The position numbers were made by a program, and so were the translations under genes. 64,000 nucleotides of DNA from Candidatus Palauibacter australiensis (GTDB lineage Bacteria > Gemmatimonadota > Gemmatimonadetes > Palauibacterales > Palauibacteraceae): NCBI GenBank assembly GCA_026705295.1, contig JAPPBA010000076.1, forward strand, positions 1-64,000. The letters run 5' to 3'. Numbering within the stretch: position 1 is the stretch's first letter; each line of letters starts with the position of its first letter. Below the pieces are notes generated by a model. The model did not search any database and had not been told where the DNA came from. It saw only the letters and a program-made list of their open reading frames with translations. Of this stretch, positions 8,876 to 18,165 are shown in pieces.

Positions 8876-9805
8876 GTGCCCGTCATCGCGGGGCCTACGG
8901 CCTCGGGCAAGACGTCCGTCGCCATCGAGGTCGCGCGCCGGCTGGATGGCGAGGTCATTTCCATGGACAGCCGCCAGGCGTACCGGGGCTTCGCCATCGG
9001 GACCGCGGCACCCTCGGTCGGCGAACTCGCGGCCGCGCCGCACCTCGGCGTCGGCTTTCTCGACCCACACGAACGCTACGGCGCGGGTCGCTTCGCACGC
9101 CTGGCGACCCGCTGGCTCACCGAGATCCGTGCCCGGGGTCGCGTCCCCCTCCTCGCCGGCGGGACAGGATTGTTCCTGCGTGCGCTCACGCACCCGATGT
9201 TCGAGGAGCCCCCGCTCGACCCGGCGCGCCGGGCGGCGCTGCACGCCTGGCTGGACCCGCTCGAACGGGAGGAACTCGCCCGCTGGGCGGCACGCCTCGA
9301 TCCGGCGCTGGCCGAGCGGCGCCGTCCGCTCGACCGGCAGCGCGCCGCGCGCACGGTGGAGCTGGCGCTCCTGACGGGCGAGCCGCTCACCCGCTGGATG
9401 ACGAGCGCCCCGTCCGAACGCGCGCCGCTGAGGACCGCGACCTATGTGCTGGAGTGGCCCGGGCCGCTTCTCCGCGAACGGATCGAGCACCGCGCCGAGG
9501 CGCTGATCCGCGGTGGCGCCTGGCCGGAGGAGGTTCGCGACCTCCTGGCACGCGGCCTCGACGGATCGCGCGCCTTCGACGCGCTGGGCTACGCGGACGT
9601 GGCGGCGCTCGTCCGGGGCGAGGCGGGGGTGGACGAAACGATCGCGCGCGTGTCGAGGGCTACCTGGCGTTACGCCCGCCGGCAGCGGACATGGTTCCGC
9701 CACCAGGTCCCCGAGGACGCTGTCGTGCTTCGGGTGCTGGACGGGTCGACGACGCCGGGGCAACTTGCGCGCCGCATTGCAGCCGACTGGCGCGAATCAG
9801 GATGA
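8876..9805 (+). CDS. miaA: tRNA dimethylallyltransferase MiaA
   Basis: MiaA transfers dimethylallyl to adenosine-37 of tRNAs that read UNN codons. The protein (309 residues) opens with P-loop GPTASGKTS, then DSRQAYRGFAIGTAAPS, which corresponds to the family DSMQVYRGMDIGTAKP with Met and Val replaced, and GGTGLFLRAL. GTG at 8876 is chosen because GGGGAG lies 7 bases upstream (8863-8868); an in-frame GTG at 8861 has no such site. It sits 26 bases after mutL, echoing the mutL-miaA order seen in many bacteria. bshA follows after 10 bases. Length is normal. Confidence 0.93.
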   Translation: MPVIAGPTASGKTSVAIEVARRLDGEVISMDSRQAYRGFAIGTAAPSVGELAAAPHLGVGFLDPHERYGAGRFARLATRWLTEIRARGRVPLLAGGTGLFLRALTHPMFEEPPLDPARRAALHAWLDPLEREELARWAARLDPALAERRRPLDRQRAARTVELALLTGEPLTRWMTSAPSERAPLRTATYVLEWPGPLLRERIEHRAEALIRGGAWPEEVRDLLARGLDGSRAFDALGYADVAALVRGEAGVDETIARVSRATWRYARRQRTWFRHQVPEDAVVLRVLDGSTTPGQLARRIAADWRESG

Positions 9806-9815
9806 AGACGGGACG

Positions 9816-10970
9816 ATGAAGATCGGGATCACGTGCTATCCGACGTACGGGGGCTCCGGGGCGATTGCGACCGAGCTGGGGCTCGGCCTCGCCCGCAGGG
9901 GGCACGAGGTACACTTCATCTCCTATGCCCAGCCGTTCCGTCTCACCCACTTCATCGATGGCGTCTACTTCCACGAAGTCGAGGTCAATCGCTACCCGCT
10001 GTTCGAGTATCCCCCCTACTCGCTCGCCCTCGCCGTCACGATGCACGAGGTGGCGCGGGGCGAGGGACTCGACCTCCTCCACGTGCATTACGCGATTCCG
10101 CACGCCACGGCGGGATGGATCGCGCGCGACATGCTGCGGGACGGGGGTCGCGACGTGAAGCTCGTGACGACGCTGCACGGCACGGACATCACGCTCGTGG
10201 GCCAGGATCCGTCCTACTGGTCGATCACGCGCTTCTCGATCGAGAAGTCCGATCGGATCACCGCCGTCTCCGAGTGGCTCCGCGAGCGGACCCACCGCGA
10301 CTTCGACTGCAGTCGCTGCGCGATCGAGGTCATCCCGAACTTCGTCGATCCGAAGATCTACGACCGCGGGCGCCACCGGGGTCGGCACCGGCTCGCGCGG
10401 GCGGGAGAGAAGGTCGTGATGCACATCTCGAATTTTCGCGCGGTCAAGCGAATTCCGGACCTCATGGAGATGTTCGCGCGGATCCAGCGCGCCCTGCCGG
10501 CCCGCCTCATCCTGGTGGGAGACGGTCCGGAGCGGCAGCGCGCCGCGGAGATCGCCGGGGATCTGGGCATGGCGGACCGCGTGGTCTTCCTCGGCAAGAT
10601 CGACTCCGTCGCCGAACTCCTTGCCAGTGCGGATCTCTTCCTGCTCCCAAGCGAGCAGGAGTCCTTCGGGCTCGTGGCGCTGGAAGCGCAGGCTTCCGGC
10701 GTTCCCGTGGTGGGGTCCTCCGGGACGGGCCTCGACGAAGTCGTGGAGCACGGCGTGACCGGCTACCTCCATCCGGTCGGAGCGGTCGACGCCATGGCGA
10801 CATCGGCGATCGCGCTGCTGAGCGATGAGGCGCGCTGGGACGCGTTCTCGCGTGCGGCGCGGGACCGGTCCCTCGAGCGCTTCACGATCGACCGCATCGT
10901 CCCCCGCTACGAATCGCTCTACCGCAGCGTCCTGGCCGACGCGGACCGCTCCGGGGTTCGGACAGAGTGA
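9816..10970 (+). CDS. bshA: N-acetyl-alpha-D-glucosaminyl L-malate synthase BshA
   Basis: This 384-residue GT4-family glycosyltransferase catalyses the first step of bacillithiol synthesis, joining GlcNAc from UDP-GlcNAc to L-malate. The start KIGITCYPTYGGSGAIATELG and the N-terminal blocks HEVHFISYAQPFR, HVHYAIPHA and TTLHGTDITLVGQDPSY are characteristic of BshA rather than of general GT4 enzymes. The donor-site EQESFGLVALEAQASGVPVV follows in the C-terminal Rossmann half, with the E-x7-E pattern. The ATG at 9816 gives the canonical start. It overlaps uppP by 4 bases (GTGA). No bshB or bshC lies in the window, so bacillithiol synthesis itself is an inference. Confidence 0.9.
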   Translation: MKIGITCYPTYGGSGAIATELGLGLARRGHEVHFISYAQPFRLTHFIDGVYFHEVEVNRYPLFEYPPYSLALAVTMHEVARGEGLDLLHVHYAIPHATAGWIARDMLRDGGRDVKLVTTLHGTDITLVGQDPSYWSITRFSIEKSDRITAVSEWLRERTHRDFDCSRCAIEVIPNFVDPKIYDRGRHRGRHRLARAGEKVVMHISNFRAVKRIPDLMEMFARIQRALPARLILVGDGPERQRAAEIAGDLGMADRVVFLGKIDSVAELLASADLFLLPSEQESFGLVALEAQASGVPVVGSSGTGLDEVVEHGVTGYLHPVGAVDAMATSAIALLSDEARWDAFSRAARDRSLERFTIDRIVPRYESLYRSVLADADRSGVRTE

Positions 10971-11767
10971 ACCCGTTCGAGGCCTTCGTCCTCGGCGTCG
11001 TCCAGGGCCTCACCGAGTTCCTGCCCGTGTCGAGTTCCGGGCATCTCGTGCTCGGGCAGGCGCTGTTCGGGATCGAACTCCCCGGCGTCCAGTTCGAGGT
11101 CACCGTGCACGTCGCGACGCTGTGCGCCGTGTGCTGGGTCTACCGCCGACGCCTCGCGGCGCTGGTGCGGGGCGTGTGCTCGGCGGATCGCGGGAGTATC
11201 GGAGATGTCGGACTCCTGGCGGTGGCCACGCTCCCTGCCGCCGCCGTCGGGGTCGGCCTGCGGGGTGCCTTGGAGCCCACATTCGAGCAGCCCGTGCTCG
11301 CGGCGGCGATGCTGCTCGTCACCGGGGCCGTCGTCTGGTCGATCCGGCGCCTGTCTCGCCGGGCCACGCGCACCCGGCCGGCGGTCACCGGGGCGCTGGC
11401 GATCGGCCTGGCGCAGGCCGTCGCCATCCTGCCCGGCATTTCCCGCTCCGGGAGCACCCTGGCCGCGGCGACCGCCGCCGGCGTCGAGCCCCGCCGCGCG
11501 GCCGAGTTCTCGTTCCTCCTCTCCATCCCCGCGATCGGAGGGGCGGCCGTGCTGCAGGCGCCGGGTCTCGGGGGAGGCGGCCTCGCGGCGGGCGTGCTGC
11601 CCCTCTCGATCGCCTTCGCGGCCGCGGTCCTGTCAGGGGTCTTCGCCATTCGTATCTTCCTGCGGATGCTTGAAAGGCGTGTATTCCACCGCTTCGCCTG
11701 GTACTGCTGGCTCATCGGCGGAGGGTACCTGGCCGCCGCCGCGATCTGGCCGGCGCTGCGCGGATGA
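10967..11767 (+). CDS. uppP: Undecaprenyl-diphosphate phosphatase UppP (BacA)
   Basis: This 266-residue inner-membrane protein recycles the lipid carrier for peptidoglycan and other wall polymers by removing one phosphate from undecaprenyl diphosphate. The N-terminal GLTEFLPVSSSGHL (about 14-27) and the second motif PGISRSGSTLAAA (about 156-168) are the two catalytic boxes of the BacA family. Around seven hydrophobic segments are visible. The GTG start overlaps the bshA stop by 4 bases, indicating coupled translation. Loss or gain of function changes bacitracin tolerance in other species. Confidence 0.95.
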   Translation: MNPFEAFVLGVVQGLTEFLPVSSSGHLVLGQALFGIELPGVQFEVTVHVATLCAVCWVYRRRLAALVRGVCSADRGSIGDVGLLAVATLPAAAVGVGLRGALEPTFEQPVLAAAMLLVTGAVVWSIRRLSRRATRTRPAVTGALAIGLAQAVAILPGISRSGSTLAAATAAGVEPRRAAEFSFLLSIPAIGGAAVLQAPGLGGGGLAAGVLPLSIAFAAAVLSGVFAIRIFLRMLERRVFHRFAWYCWLIGGGYLAAAAIWPALRG

Positions 11768-11795
11768 CCGTCGAATGACTGACGCCGGAGCGACC

Positions 11796-12593
11796 ATGCT
11801 CGCAGAAGGAGTGGAAGACTGGGCGGGAAAGCCCATCGGAGCGCTGCGCGAGCGCTGGGACCGGGAGTCGGTCTTCGCCTTCGACCGCATCCCTTCGACG
11901 AACGATCTCGCCCGCGAGTTGATGGAAGCCGGGGCGCCGTCCGGCACGATCGTGCTCTGCCGCCAGCAGACGGCCGGGCGGGGAAGGGCGGGGCGGAGCT
12001 GGGCGTCTCCGGCGGGCGCCGGCGTCTATCTCACCATGGCGTTCCGCCCTCGTGCCGCCACCGTTCCGCCGCTCGTCACGGTCGTGGCCGGCGTCGATCT
12101 CGCGCGCGAACTGAACCAGCGCTTCCCGGGCCTCGGCGCGGCCGTGAAATGGCCCAACGACCTCATGGGGCGGGAGCGAAAGCTCGGCGGCATCCTGGCG
12201 GAGACGGCCCGGGCGGATGGCCAGGAGGCCTTCCTCGTCGTCGGTGTCGGCATCAACGTCGAATCCGACCGACTGCCGGATGACGTGGACGGCGCGGTGG
12301 CCCTGGCCGACTGCGTGGATCCGACGCCCCTCGTCGACGTCGCGGATGGGGTGGTGGCGGGACTCGAGCGCCGACTCCCCCGCGTACCGACTTCACTCGA
12401 CGCGGCGTCGCTCGAGGAGCTCGACCGTCTCGACTGGTTGAAGAATCGCTGGGTCGAGCACCGGCTCTCGGACCGCGAACCCACCGTCGGCCTCGCGGCC
12501 GGGATCGCTCCGGACGGCGCCCTTCTGCTGCGGCCGCGCGGGGGCGCCCTGCGCCGCGTCGTCGCGGGTTCCATCGCTCCCGGCGTAGGCTGA
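11796..12593 (+). CDS. birA: Biotin--[acetyl-CoA-carboxylase] ligase BirA (catalytic form, no HTH)
   Basis: The enzyme activates biotin with ATP and attaches it to the carboxyl-carrier protein. Motifs are FDRIPSTNDLA, GRGRAGRSWASP (biotinyl-AMP loop), KWPNDLM and KLGGILAE, followed by a short C-terminal SH3-like domain. There is no N-terminal helix-turn-helix, so it is a monofunctional ligase and not a repressor. ATG at 11796 has a GGAG site 5 bases upstream; an in-frame ATG at 11775 has none and would add seven residues. It follows uppP closely and precedes coaX by 4 bases. Confidence 0.92.
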   Translation: MLAEGVEDWAGKPIGALRERWDRESVFAFDRIPSTNDLARELMEAGAPSGTIVLCRQQTAGRGRAGRSWASPAGAGVYLTMAFRPRAATVPPLVTVVAGVDLARELNQRFPGLGAAVKWPNDLMGRERKLGGILAETARADGQEAFLVVGVGINVESDRLPDDVDGAVALADCVDPTPLVDVADGVVAGLERRLPRVPTSLDAASLEELDRLDWLKNRWVEHRLSDREPTVGLAAGIAPDGALLLRPRGGALRRVVAGSIAPGVG

Positions 12594-12597
12594 TCCC

Positions 12598-13377
12598 ATG
12601 CTCCTCACCGTAGACATCGGGAACACCGAATCCGTCCTCGGGTGGTTCGAGGATCTCACCCCCGTGCACACGTGGCGGATCGCGACGGACCGCCGCCGCA
12701 CGGCGGACGAGATCGGACTCCAGATCCGGGGGCTCCTCGGGGCCCGCGAACTGCCCGCTCCCGAGCGGATCGTGGTCGCCTCCGTCGTCCCCACGCTGCA
12801 CCGCGTCTGGCTCGCGGTGGGGAGGACGCTCGACGCCCCGTTGTGCTTCCTCAACGGCGGCTCGCCGATCCCCGTCCGGCTGGACGTCGACCACCCCCTG
12901 GAAGTTGGCGCCGACCGCATCGCGAACACGCTTGCCGCGGCGGAACTCTACCGTCGTGACACCATCGTCGTGGATCTGGGGACGGCGACGACCTTCGATT
13001 GCATTACCGCCGATGGCGTCTTTGTGGGCGGCGTCATCGCGCCCGGGCCCACGGCCGGAACGGACCAGCTCGCGCGCGCGACGGCGCAGCTCCCGCAGAT
13101 CCATGTGGAGAAACCGGCCCGGGTCATCGGCCGCAATACGAAGGACTGTCTGCGGAGCGGCGGCTTCTACTCGGTTGTGGAGGGGATCGACGGCATCGTG
13201 CGGCGGATCGTCGCGGAATGGGAGCGCGAGCCGCTCATCGTTGCGACGGGCGGACTCGCGCGAGTCGTGGGGCCGCACTGCCGCACCGTGGACCGCATTG
13301 AACCGGCGCTGACGATCACCGGCCTCGCGATCGCGGACCGATACCTGTTCGAACCGCCGGCCGGCGCCGACGGCTAG
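12598..13377 (+). CDS. coaX: Type III pantothenate kinase CoaX
   Basis: CoaX makes 4'-phosphopantothenate, the first step of coenzyme A synthesis. This 259-residue ASKHA-fold protein has DIGNTES near the N-terminus (usual DIGNTNT), GADRIAN near 103, DLGTATTFD near 124 and GGVIAPG near 143; the aspartates for catalysis and pantothenate binding are present. The birA-coaX order is common. TAGGCT at 12586-12591, six bases before the ATG and inside the end of birA, resembles other -10 elements of this window, so a leaderless transcript is possible in addition to read-through. Confidence 0.94.
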   Translation: MLLTVDIGNTESVLGWFEDLTPVHTWRIATDRRRTADEIGLQIRGLLGARELPAPERIVVASVVPTLHRVWLAVGRTLDAPLCFLNGGSPIPVRLDVDHPLEVGADRIANTLAAAELYRRDTIVVDLGTATTFDCITADGVFVGGVIAPGPTAGTDQLARATAQLPQIHVEKPARVIGRNTKDCLRSGGFYSVVEGIDGIVRRIVAEWEREPLIVATGGLARVVGPHCRTVDRIEPALTITGLAIADRYLFEPPAGADG

Positions 13378-13384
13378 CAGCCAA

Positions 13385-13400
13385 GGGCCGCGAACGGCCC
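13385..13400. terminator. Bidirectional hairpin between convergent coaX and the 72-residue membrane gene
   Basis: GGGCCG-CGAA-CGGCCC, a perfect 6-bp stem with a 4-base loop. On the minus strand the loop is UUCG and the stem is followed by TTGG. There is no long T-run. It lies between two converging stops, which supports a terminator role. Confidence 0.5.
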
Positions 13401-13410
13401 GCGTCCGGCT

Positions 13411-13629
13411 TCAGGACCCGCGGAAGTAAGCAGCGGTGCCGCAGCACTTCTCCTTCATCTTGTTCGCGAACTCCGGATTGATCATCCGCACGACCAGGTA
13501 GAAAACCGCGACGAAGATCGCGACCTTAACGACCATCCACACGAGGGGCAGGACGACGGAGAAGAGGATCCCCGTCACCCACAGACCCACCGCGCCCGCG
13601 GCCACCAGCACTACTGCTGCACGAAACAT
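13411..13629 (-). CDS. Small inner-membrane protein of unknown function
   Basis: This 72-residue protein has two close hydrophobic helices (about 4-26 and 27-47), then a short basic/acidic cytosolic-type tail with Cys-Cys at about 62-63 and a final aromatic stretch. The ATG at 13629 has a good GGGAGGT ribosome site at the right distance, and the gene is convergent with coaX and divergent from groES, so it is independent. I recognise no family. The Cys pair could bind metal or form a disulfide; that is speculation. Codon choice and length support a real gene. Confidence 0.7.
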   Translation of the reverse strand: MFRAAVVLVAAGAVGLWVTGILFSVVLPLVWMVVKVAIFVAVFYLVVRMINPEFANKMKEKCCGTAAYFRGS

Positions 13630-13779
13630 GTCGACCTCCCTTTCTGGCCGCCCCTACGATAGGCGTACAAGGCGGGTTTCATAACCCCCCGCAGCCGGCG
13701 GGCTCATCTCGCGAACCTGTGCGGCGGCCGCTCCCGACGGCCGGTGACGAGGCCGCGCGCGTCGGCTGTCCGAAGCCCC

Positions 13780-13808
13780 TTGATCGGAACCCTGCACCCG
13801 CATATCTT
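13780..13808 (+). promoter_or_regulatory. groESL promoter
   Basis: TTGATC at 13780-13785, exactly 17 bases of spacer, TATCTT at 13803-13808. The predicted start (about 13815) sits at the left edge of the CIRCE operator, so HrcA bound there would block initiation. Confidence 0.65.
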
Positions 13809-13817
13809 CGCCTCGCC

Positions 13818-13844
13818 TTAGCACTCGCCGTGCCAGAGTGCTAA
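13818..13844 (+). promoter_or_regulatory. CIRCE operator (HrcA binding site) of groESL
   Basis: A perfect TTAGCACTC-N9-GAGTGCTAA inverted repeat, the consensus CIRCE element. In bacteria with HrcA it represses groE until heat stress titrates GroEL. Both arms match without a mismatch. hrcA is not in the window, so its presence elsewhere is predicted. Confidence 0.96.
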
Positions 13845-13917
13845 CAGCCGCGGGATCCCTCGCGGCTTTCACCGGAAGGACAACCCAACACCGAAGGTCC
13901 AAGGAGGGACAGGCAAG

Positions 13918-14226
13918 ATGGCAACCGCCTCGAACACGAAACTGAACATCTCCCCCATGGCCGACCGCATCGTTGTCGCGCCGCTCGAAGAGACCGAGGA
14001 GATGCGCGGTGGTCTGTACATTCCGGACACCGCGAAGGAGAAGCCGCAGCAGGGCACCGTCGTCGCCGTCGGTCCCGGCCGCATGAATGACGACGGCGCG
14101 CGCATCCCGATGGAAGTCAAGGCCGGAGACCGGGTTCTCTACGGCAAGTACGCCGGGACCGAGGTGTCGCTGGATGGCGATGACTACCTGATCGTGAAGG
14201 AAAGCGACGTTCTGGCCGTCCTCTAG
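13918..14226 (+). CDS. groES: Co-chaperonin GroES
   Basis: This 102-residue protein forms the seven-membered lid of the GroEL chamber. It shows MADRIVVAPLEETEEMRGGLYIPDTAKEKPQQG split over the core strand and mobile loop region (about residues 13-45), and ends with DYLIVKESDVLAVL. It has an extra N-terminal stretch of about 12 residues before the usual start. AAGGAGGGA lies just upstream of the ATG. It is the first gene of the CIRCE-controlled operon, 71 bases before groEL. Confidence 0.97.
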   Translation: MATASNTKLNISPMADRIVVAPLEETEEMRGGLYIPDTAKEKPQQGTVVAVGPGRMNDDGARIPMEVKAGDRVLYGKYAGTEVSLDGDDYLIVKESDVLAVL

Positions 14227-14279
14227 CCGCTGGAGCGGGAGACGGCGGTTCAAAACCGTTGACTGATGCGCCCGAGTGA

Positions 14280-15938
<1,659 letters not shown>

Positions 15939-16004
15939 GCCAACCGCTGAGTATGGCGGGGGCGGACAGCCGTCCCCGCCGTCCGCTGTCAGGGAAGTGC
16001 GGGA

Positions 16005-16024
16005 GGCCCGGCTTCGGCCGGGCC
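16005..16024 (+). terminator. Hairpin terminator after groEL
   Basis: GGCCCGGC-TTCG-GCCGGGCC, a perfect 8-bp stem closed by a UUCG tetraloop and followed by TT. It lies 66 bases after the groEL stop and before the next gene. A second, weaker stem is at 15955-15980. Confidence 0.6.
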
Positions 16025-16059
16025 TTCGCGCATCTGCCCCCCGGGGTTAACGTCGTCCG

Positions 16060-17973
16060 ATGCGGCATTTCGGATCCCGCCCCGGCCACCCCGCAGCTAC
16101 AACGGCTCGCGCGCGTGTCGCGCGGTCGGCGCTATGTCTTGCCATCCTGACGCCGCTGGCCTGTGCGGACGCCACGGGCCCCGCGGGCCCCGCGGACGAA
16201 CTCTGTCCCCTGGCGGTGGGGCGCGGCGCCACTCGGGTCACGCTGTCGCTCGCGGCCGGGGAGATGTGCGTGCTGCCGGCGGGAGGCGTCCAGATCGTGG
16301 AGATCGGAGCGGGCAACGCCGCGGCGCGGTATCTGATGGTCGTGCAGAGCGCCCTGCGGCGGCCGGGGGCGACGACGCTTCTCAGGCTCGATGCGCGGGC
16401 CAGGGGGGCGGCGGCGGCGCGGGTCCCACCGCTCGTCGCTCCGGCCCGGGCGCTGTCGGCCGACCTGTTCGGCTTCGAGAATGACGGACGCCGCCTCGAT
16501 GATGCGTCGCGGGCCGACCTCACCTTCCGGACGAATGCCCGCCGCGCGGTGCTGGGCGCGCGCCCGCTCCGCCCGCTGCCCGCCGCGTCGCCGGCCCCGG
16601 GGCCGACGCGCGCGAATACGGCTCCCACGGTCCCGACCCGCCCTTCCGTCGGCGACACGGCGATCTTCAGCAACGCGGTGCATCCGAATCTCGACGTGGA
16701 CTGCGATGGGATCCACGACGTGACGGCCGTCGTCCGGGCGGTGGGCCCGAACTTCGCGATCGTGGAAGATCTCGATGGGGCCGGCGTCGTGACCGGCGGC
16801 CGCTACGACGCCGTCCTCGGATCGCTCGAGAGGTCGGTCCGGCCCGTACTCTCGGCGTATTTCGGCGAGCCCGCGGATATCGACGGGAACGGCGTCGTAT
16901 GGGTCCTGTTCACGCCCGTCGTGAACCGGACCACGCCCCGCGACAGCAACACCAGGATCCTGGGGTTCTTCAATCCGGCCGATCTGGCCGACCCCGAAGA
17001 CTGCGCGGCATCCAACGGCGGGGAGATCCTCTACCTCCTCGCGGCCGATCCCGACGGTCGGTTCTCCAGACCCGTACCCCTGTCCTACGCGACGAACGGG
17101 GCGGTCGGCGTGGCCGCTCACGAACTGGCGCACCTCATTTCGGCCGAGCGCCGCACCGTGCTCGCCGCGGGTTCGTTCGCCTCCCTCGAGGAAACCTGGC
17201 TGAGCGAGGCGCTGGCGCACTCGGCGGAGACGTTCGTCGGAATGTCTGGCGCCTTTCTGAGTCCCGGCGGCAACTACGACTTCGCGGAACTCTCCGCCAA
17301 TTCCGCCAACTTCGGAACCTATCTCTTCCCGAACTTCCGCCGCTCCGCGTTCTACATGCTCGGCCCGCACCGGACTCCCGCGCTGGGCGACGCCTACGCG
17401 CGGGACCCCGACGGAATCTCCTCGCTCGCGATGCGGGGCTTCGGGTGGCTCTTCCTCCGCTGGCTCGCGGATCAGTACGCGCCGGAGGGCGGCGGACTGC
17501 TCGGCGGTGCCGCCGAGGAGGCCATCTTCCACGACCTGGCGGGCGGCGGGCCTGCTCGCACGCGGGGCGTGGAGAACGTCGAGCGGGTCGCGCGGGCGCA
17601 CGGCGCCCCGGGCGCATGGGAGGACCTGCTCGCGGCCTGGGCGCTGGTCCCGATCGCGGATGATCTGCCCGGCGCTCCCCCCGCGACGCAGGTGAAGACG
17701 GTGAACCTTCGCGATGTGTTCGCCGCCCTCCACCGGGAACTGGAGGGAAGGGCTCCCTTCGCGCGCGCCTTCCCGCTCGAGGCGCTGGATATTCCGCTCG
17801 CCGATGGGACGGATGCCCGGATCGACTTCGAACTTGCCGCCTCGACCGGATACTATTTCCAGTTCGAGAGCGACGGGCCGCACCCGGAAGTCCGCCTGAG
17901 GCTCACGACGCAGGCCGGACTTGCCGTCCCCTCTTCCGAGGGCGTCCGCATCGTCGTGCTCCGGACTCGTTGA
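16060..17973 (+). CDS. Putative lipoprotein zinc metalloprotease, M30 (hyicolysin)-like, paralog 1
   Basis: This 637-residue protein has a lipoprotein-like signal (hydrophobic stretch then LAC at about 33-35) and a low-complexity N-terminal third. The catalytic region contains VAAHELAHLI near residue 352, an HExxH zinc site, with WLSEALAHSAE about 30 residues later supplying a probable further ligand, as in M30 peptidases. Upstream, YFGEPADIDGNGVV is shared with the neighbouring paralog. The C-terminal 100 residues look like a beta-rich domain ending in VVLRTR. It would act on proteins at the cell surface or in the periplasm; substrate unknown. It follows the groEL hairpin and sits head-to-tail with its paralog. 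Confidence 0.72.
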   Translation: MRHFGSRPGHPAATTARARVARSALCLAILTPLACADATGPAGPADELCPLAVGRGATRVTLSLAAGEMCVLPAGGVQIVEIGAGNAAARYLMVVQSALRRPGATTLLRLDARARGAAAARVPPLVAPARALSADLFGFENDGRRLDDASRADLTFRTNARRAVLGARPLRPLPAASPAPGPTRANTAPTVPTRPSVGDTAIFSNAVHPNLDVDCDGIHDVTAVVRAVGPNFAIVEDLDGAGVVTGGRYDAVLGSLERSVRPVLSAYFGEPADIDGNGVVWVLFTPVVNRTTPRDSNTRILGFFNPADLADPEDCAASNGGEILYLLAADPDGRFSRPVPLSYATNGAVGVAAHELAHLISAERRTVLAAGSFASLEETWLSEALAHSAETFVGMSGAFLSPGGNYDFAELSANSANFGTYLFPNFRRSAFYMLGPHRTPALGDAYARDPDGISSLAMRGFGWLFLRWLADQYAPEGGGLLGGAAEEAIFHDLAGGGPARTRGVENVERVARAHGAPGAWEDLLAAWALVPIADDLPGAPPATQVKTVNLRDVFAALHRELEGRAPFARAFPLEALDIPLADGTDARIDFELAASTGYYFQFESDGPHPEVRLRLTTQAGLAVPSSEGVRIVVLRTR

Positions 17974-18115
17974 CCTTGCCACCCCCCGCGGGCACGGATC
18001 GCGAAGGGCGGGTATCTTGGCCGCCGGAGGGGTGCCGGCCCGCTGGCCCCGCCAGGGAGTCGGCGGGCGTCGTGGACCGTGCCAGGGAGATCGAACTGTG
18101 AGAGACGCACGCAGA

Positions 18116-18165
18116 GCATGCTGAGGCAGCGCATGCTGACGCGGAGCATGCTGAGGCGGAGCATG
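18116..18165 (+). repeat. Four GCATG units at exact 15-base spacing over the start of paralog 2
   Basis: GCATGC-type cores at 18116, 18131, 18146 and 18161 are separated by exactly 15 bases, within imperfect repeats of GCATGCTGAGGCGGA. All four ATGs (18118, 18133, 18148, 18163) are in the same frame as the protease, so the encoded N-terminus is a five-residue repeat starting M-L. Confidence 0.85.

Noticed and set aside
17970-18018. TTGACC and TATCTT before the second protease gene as a promoter
   Set aside because: They are 37 bases apart, far from the 16-18 required.
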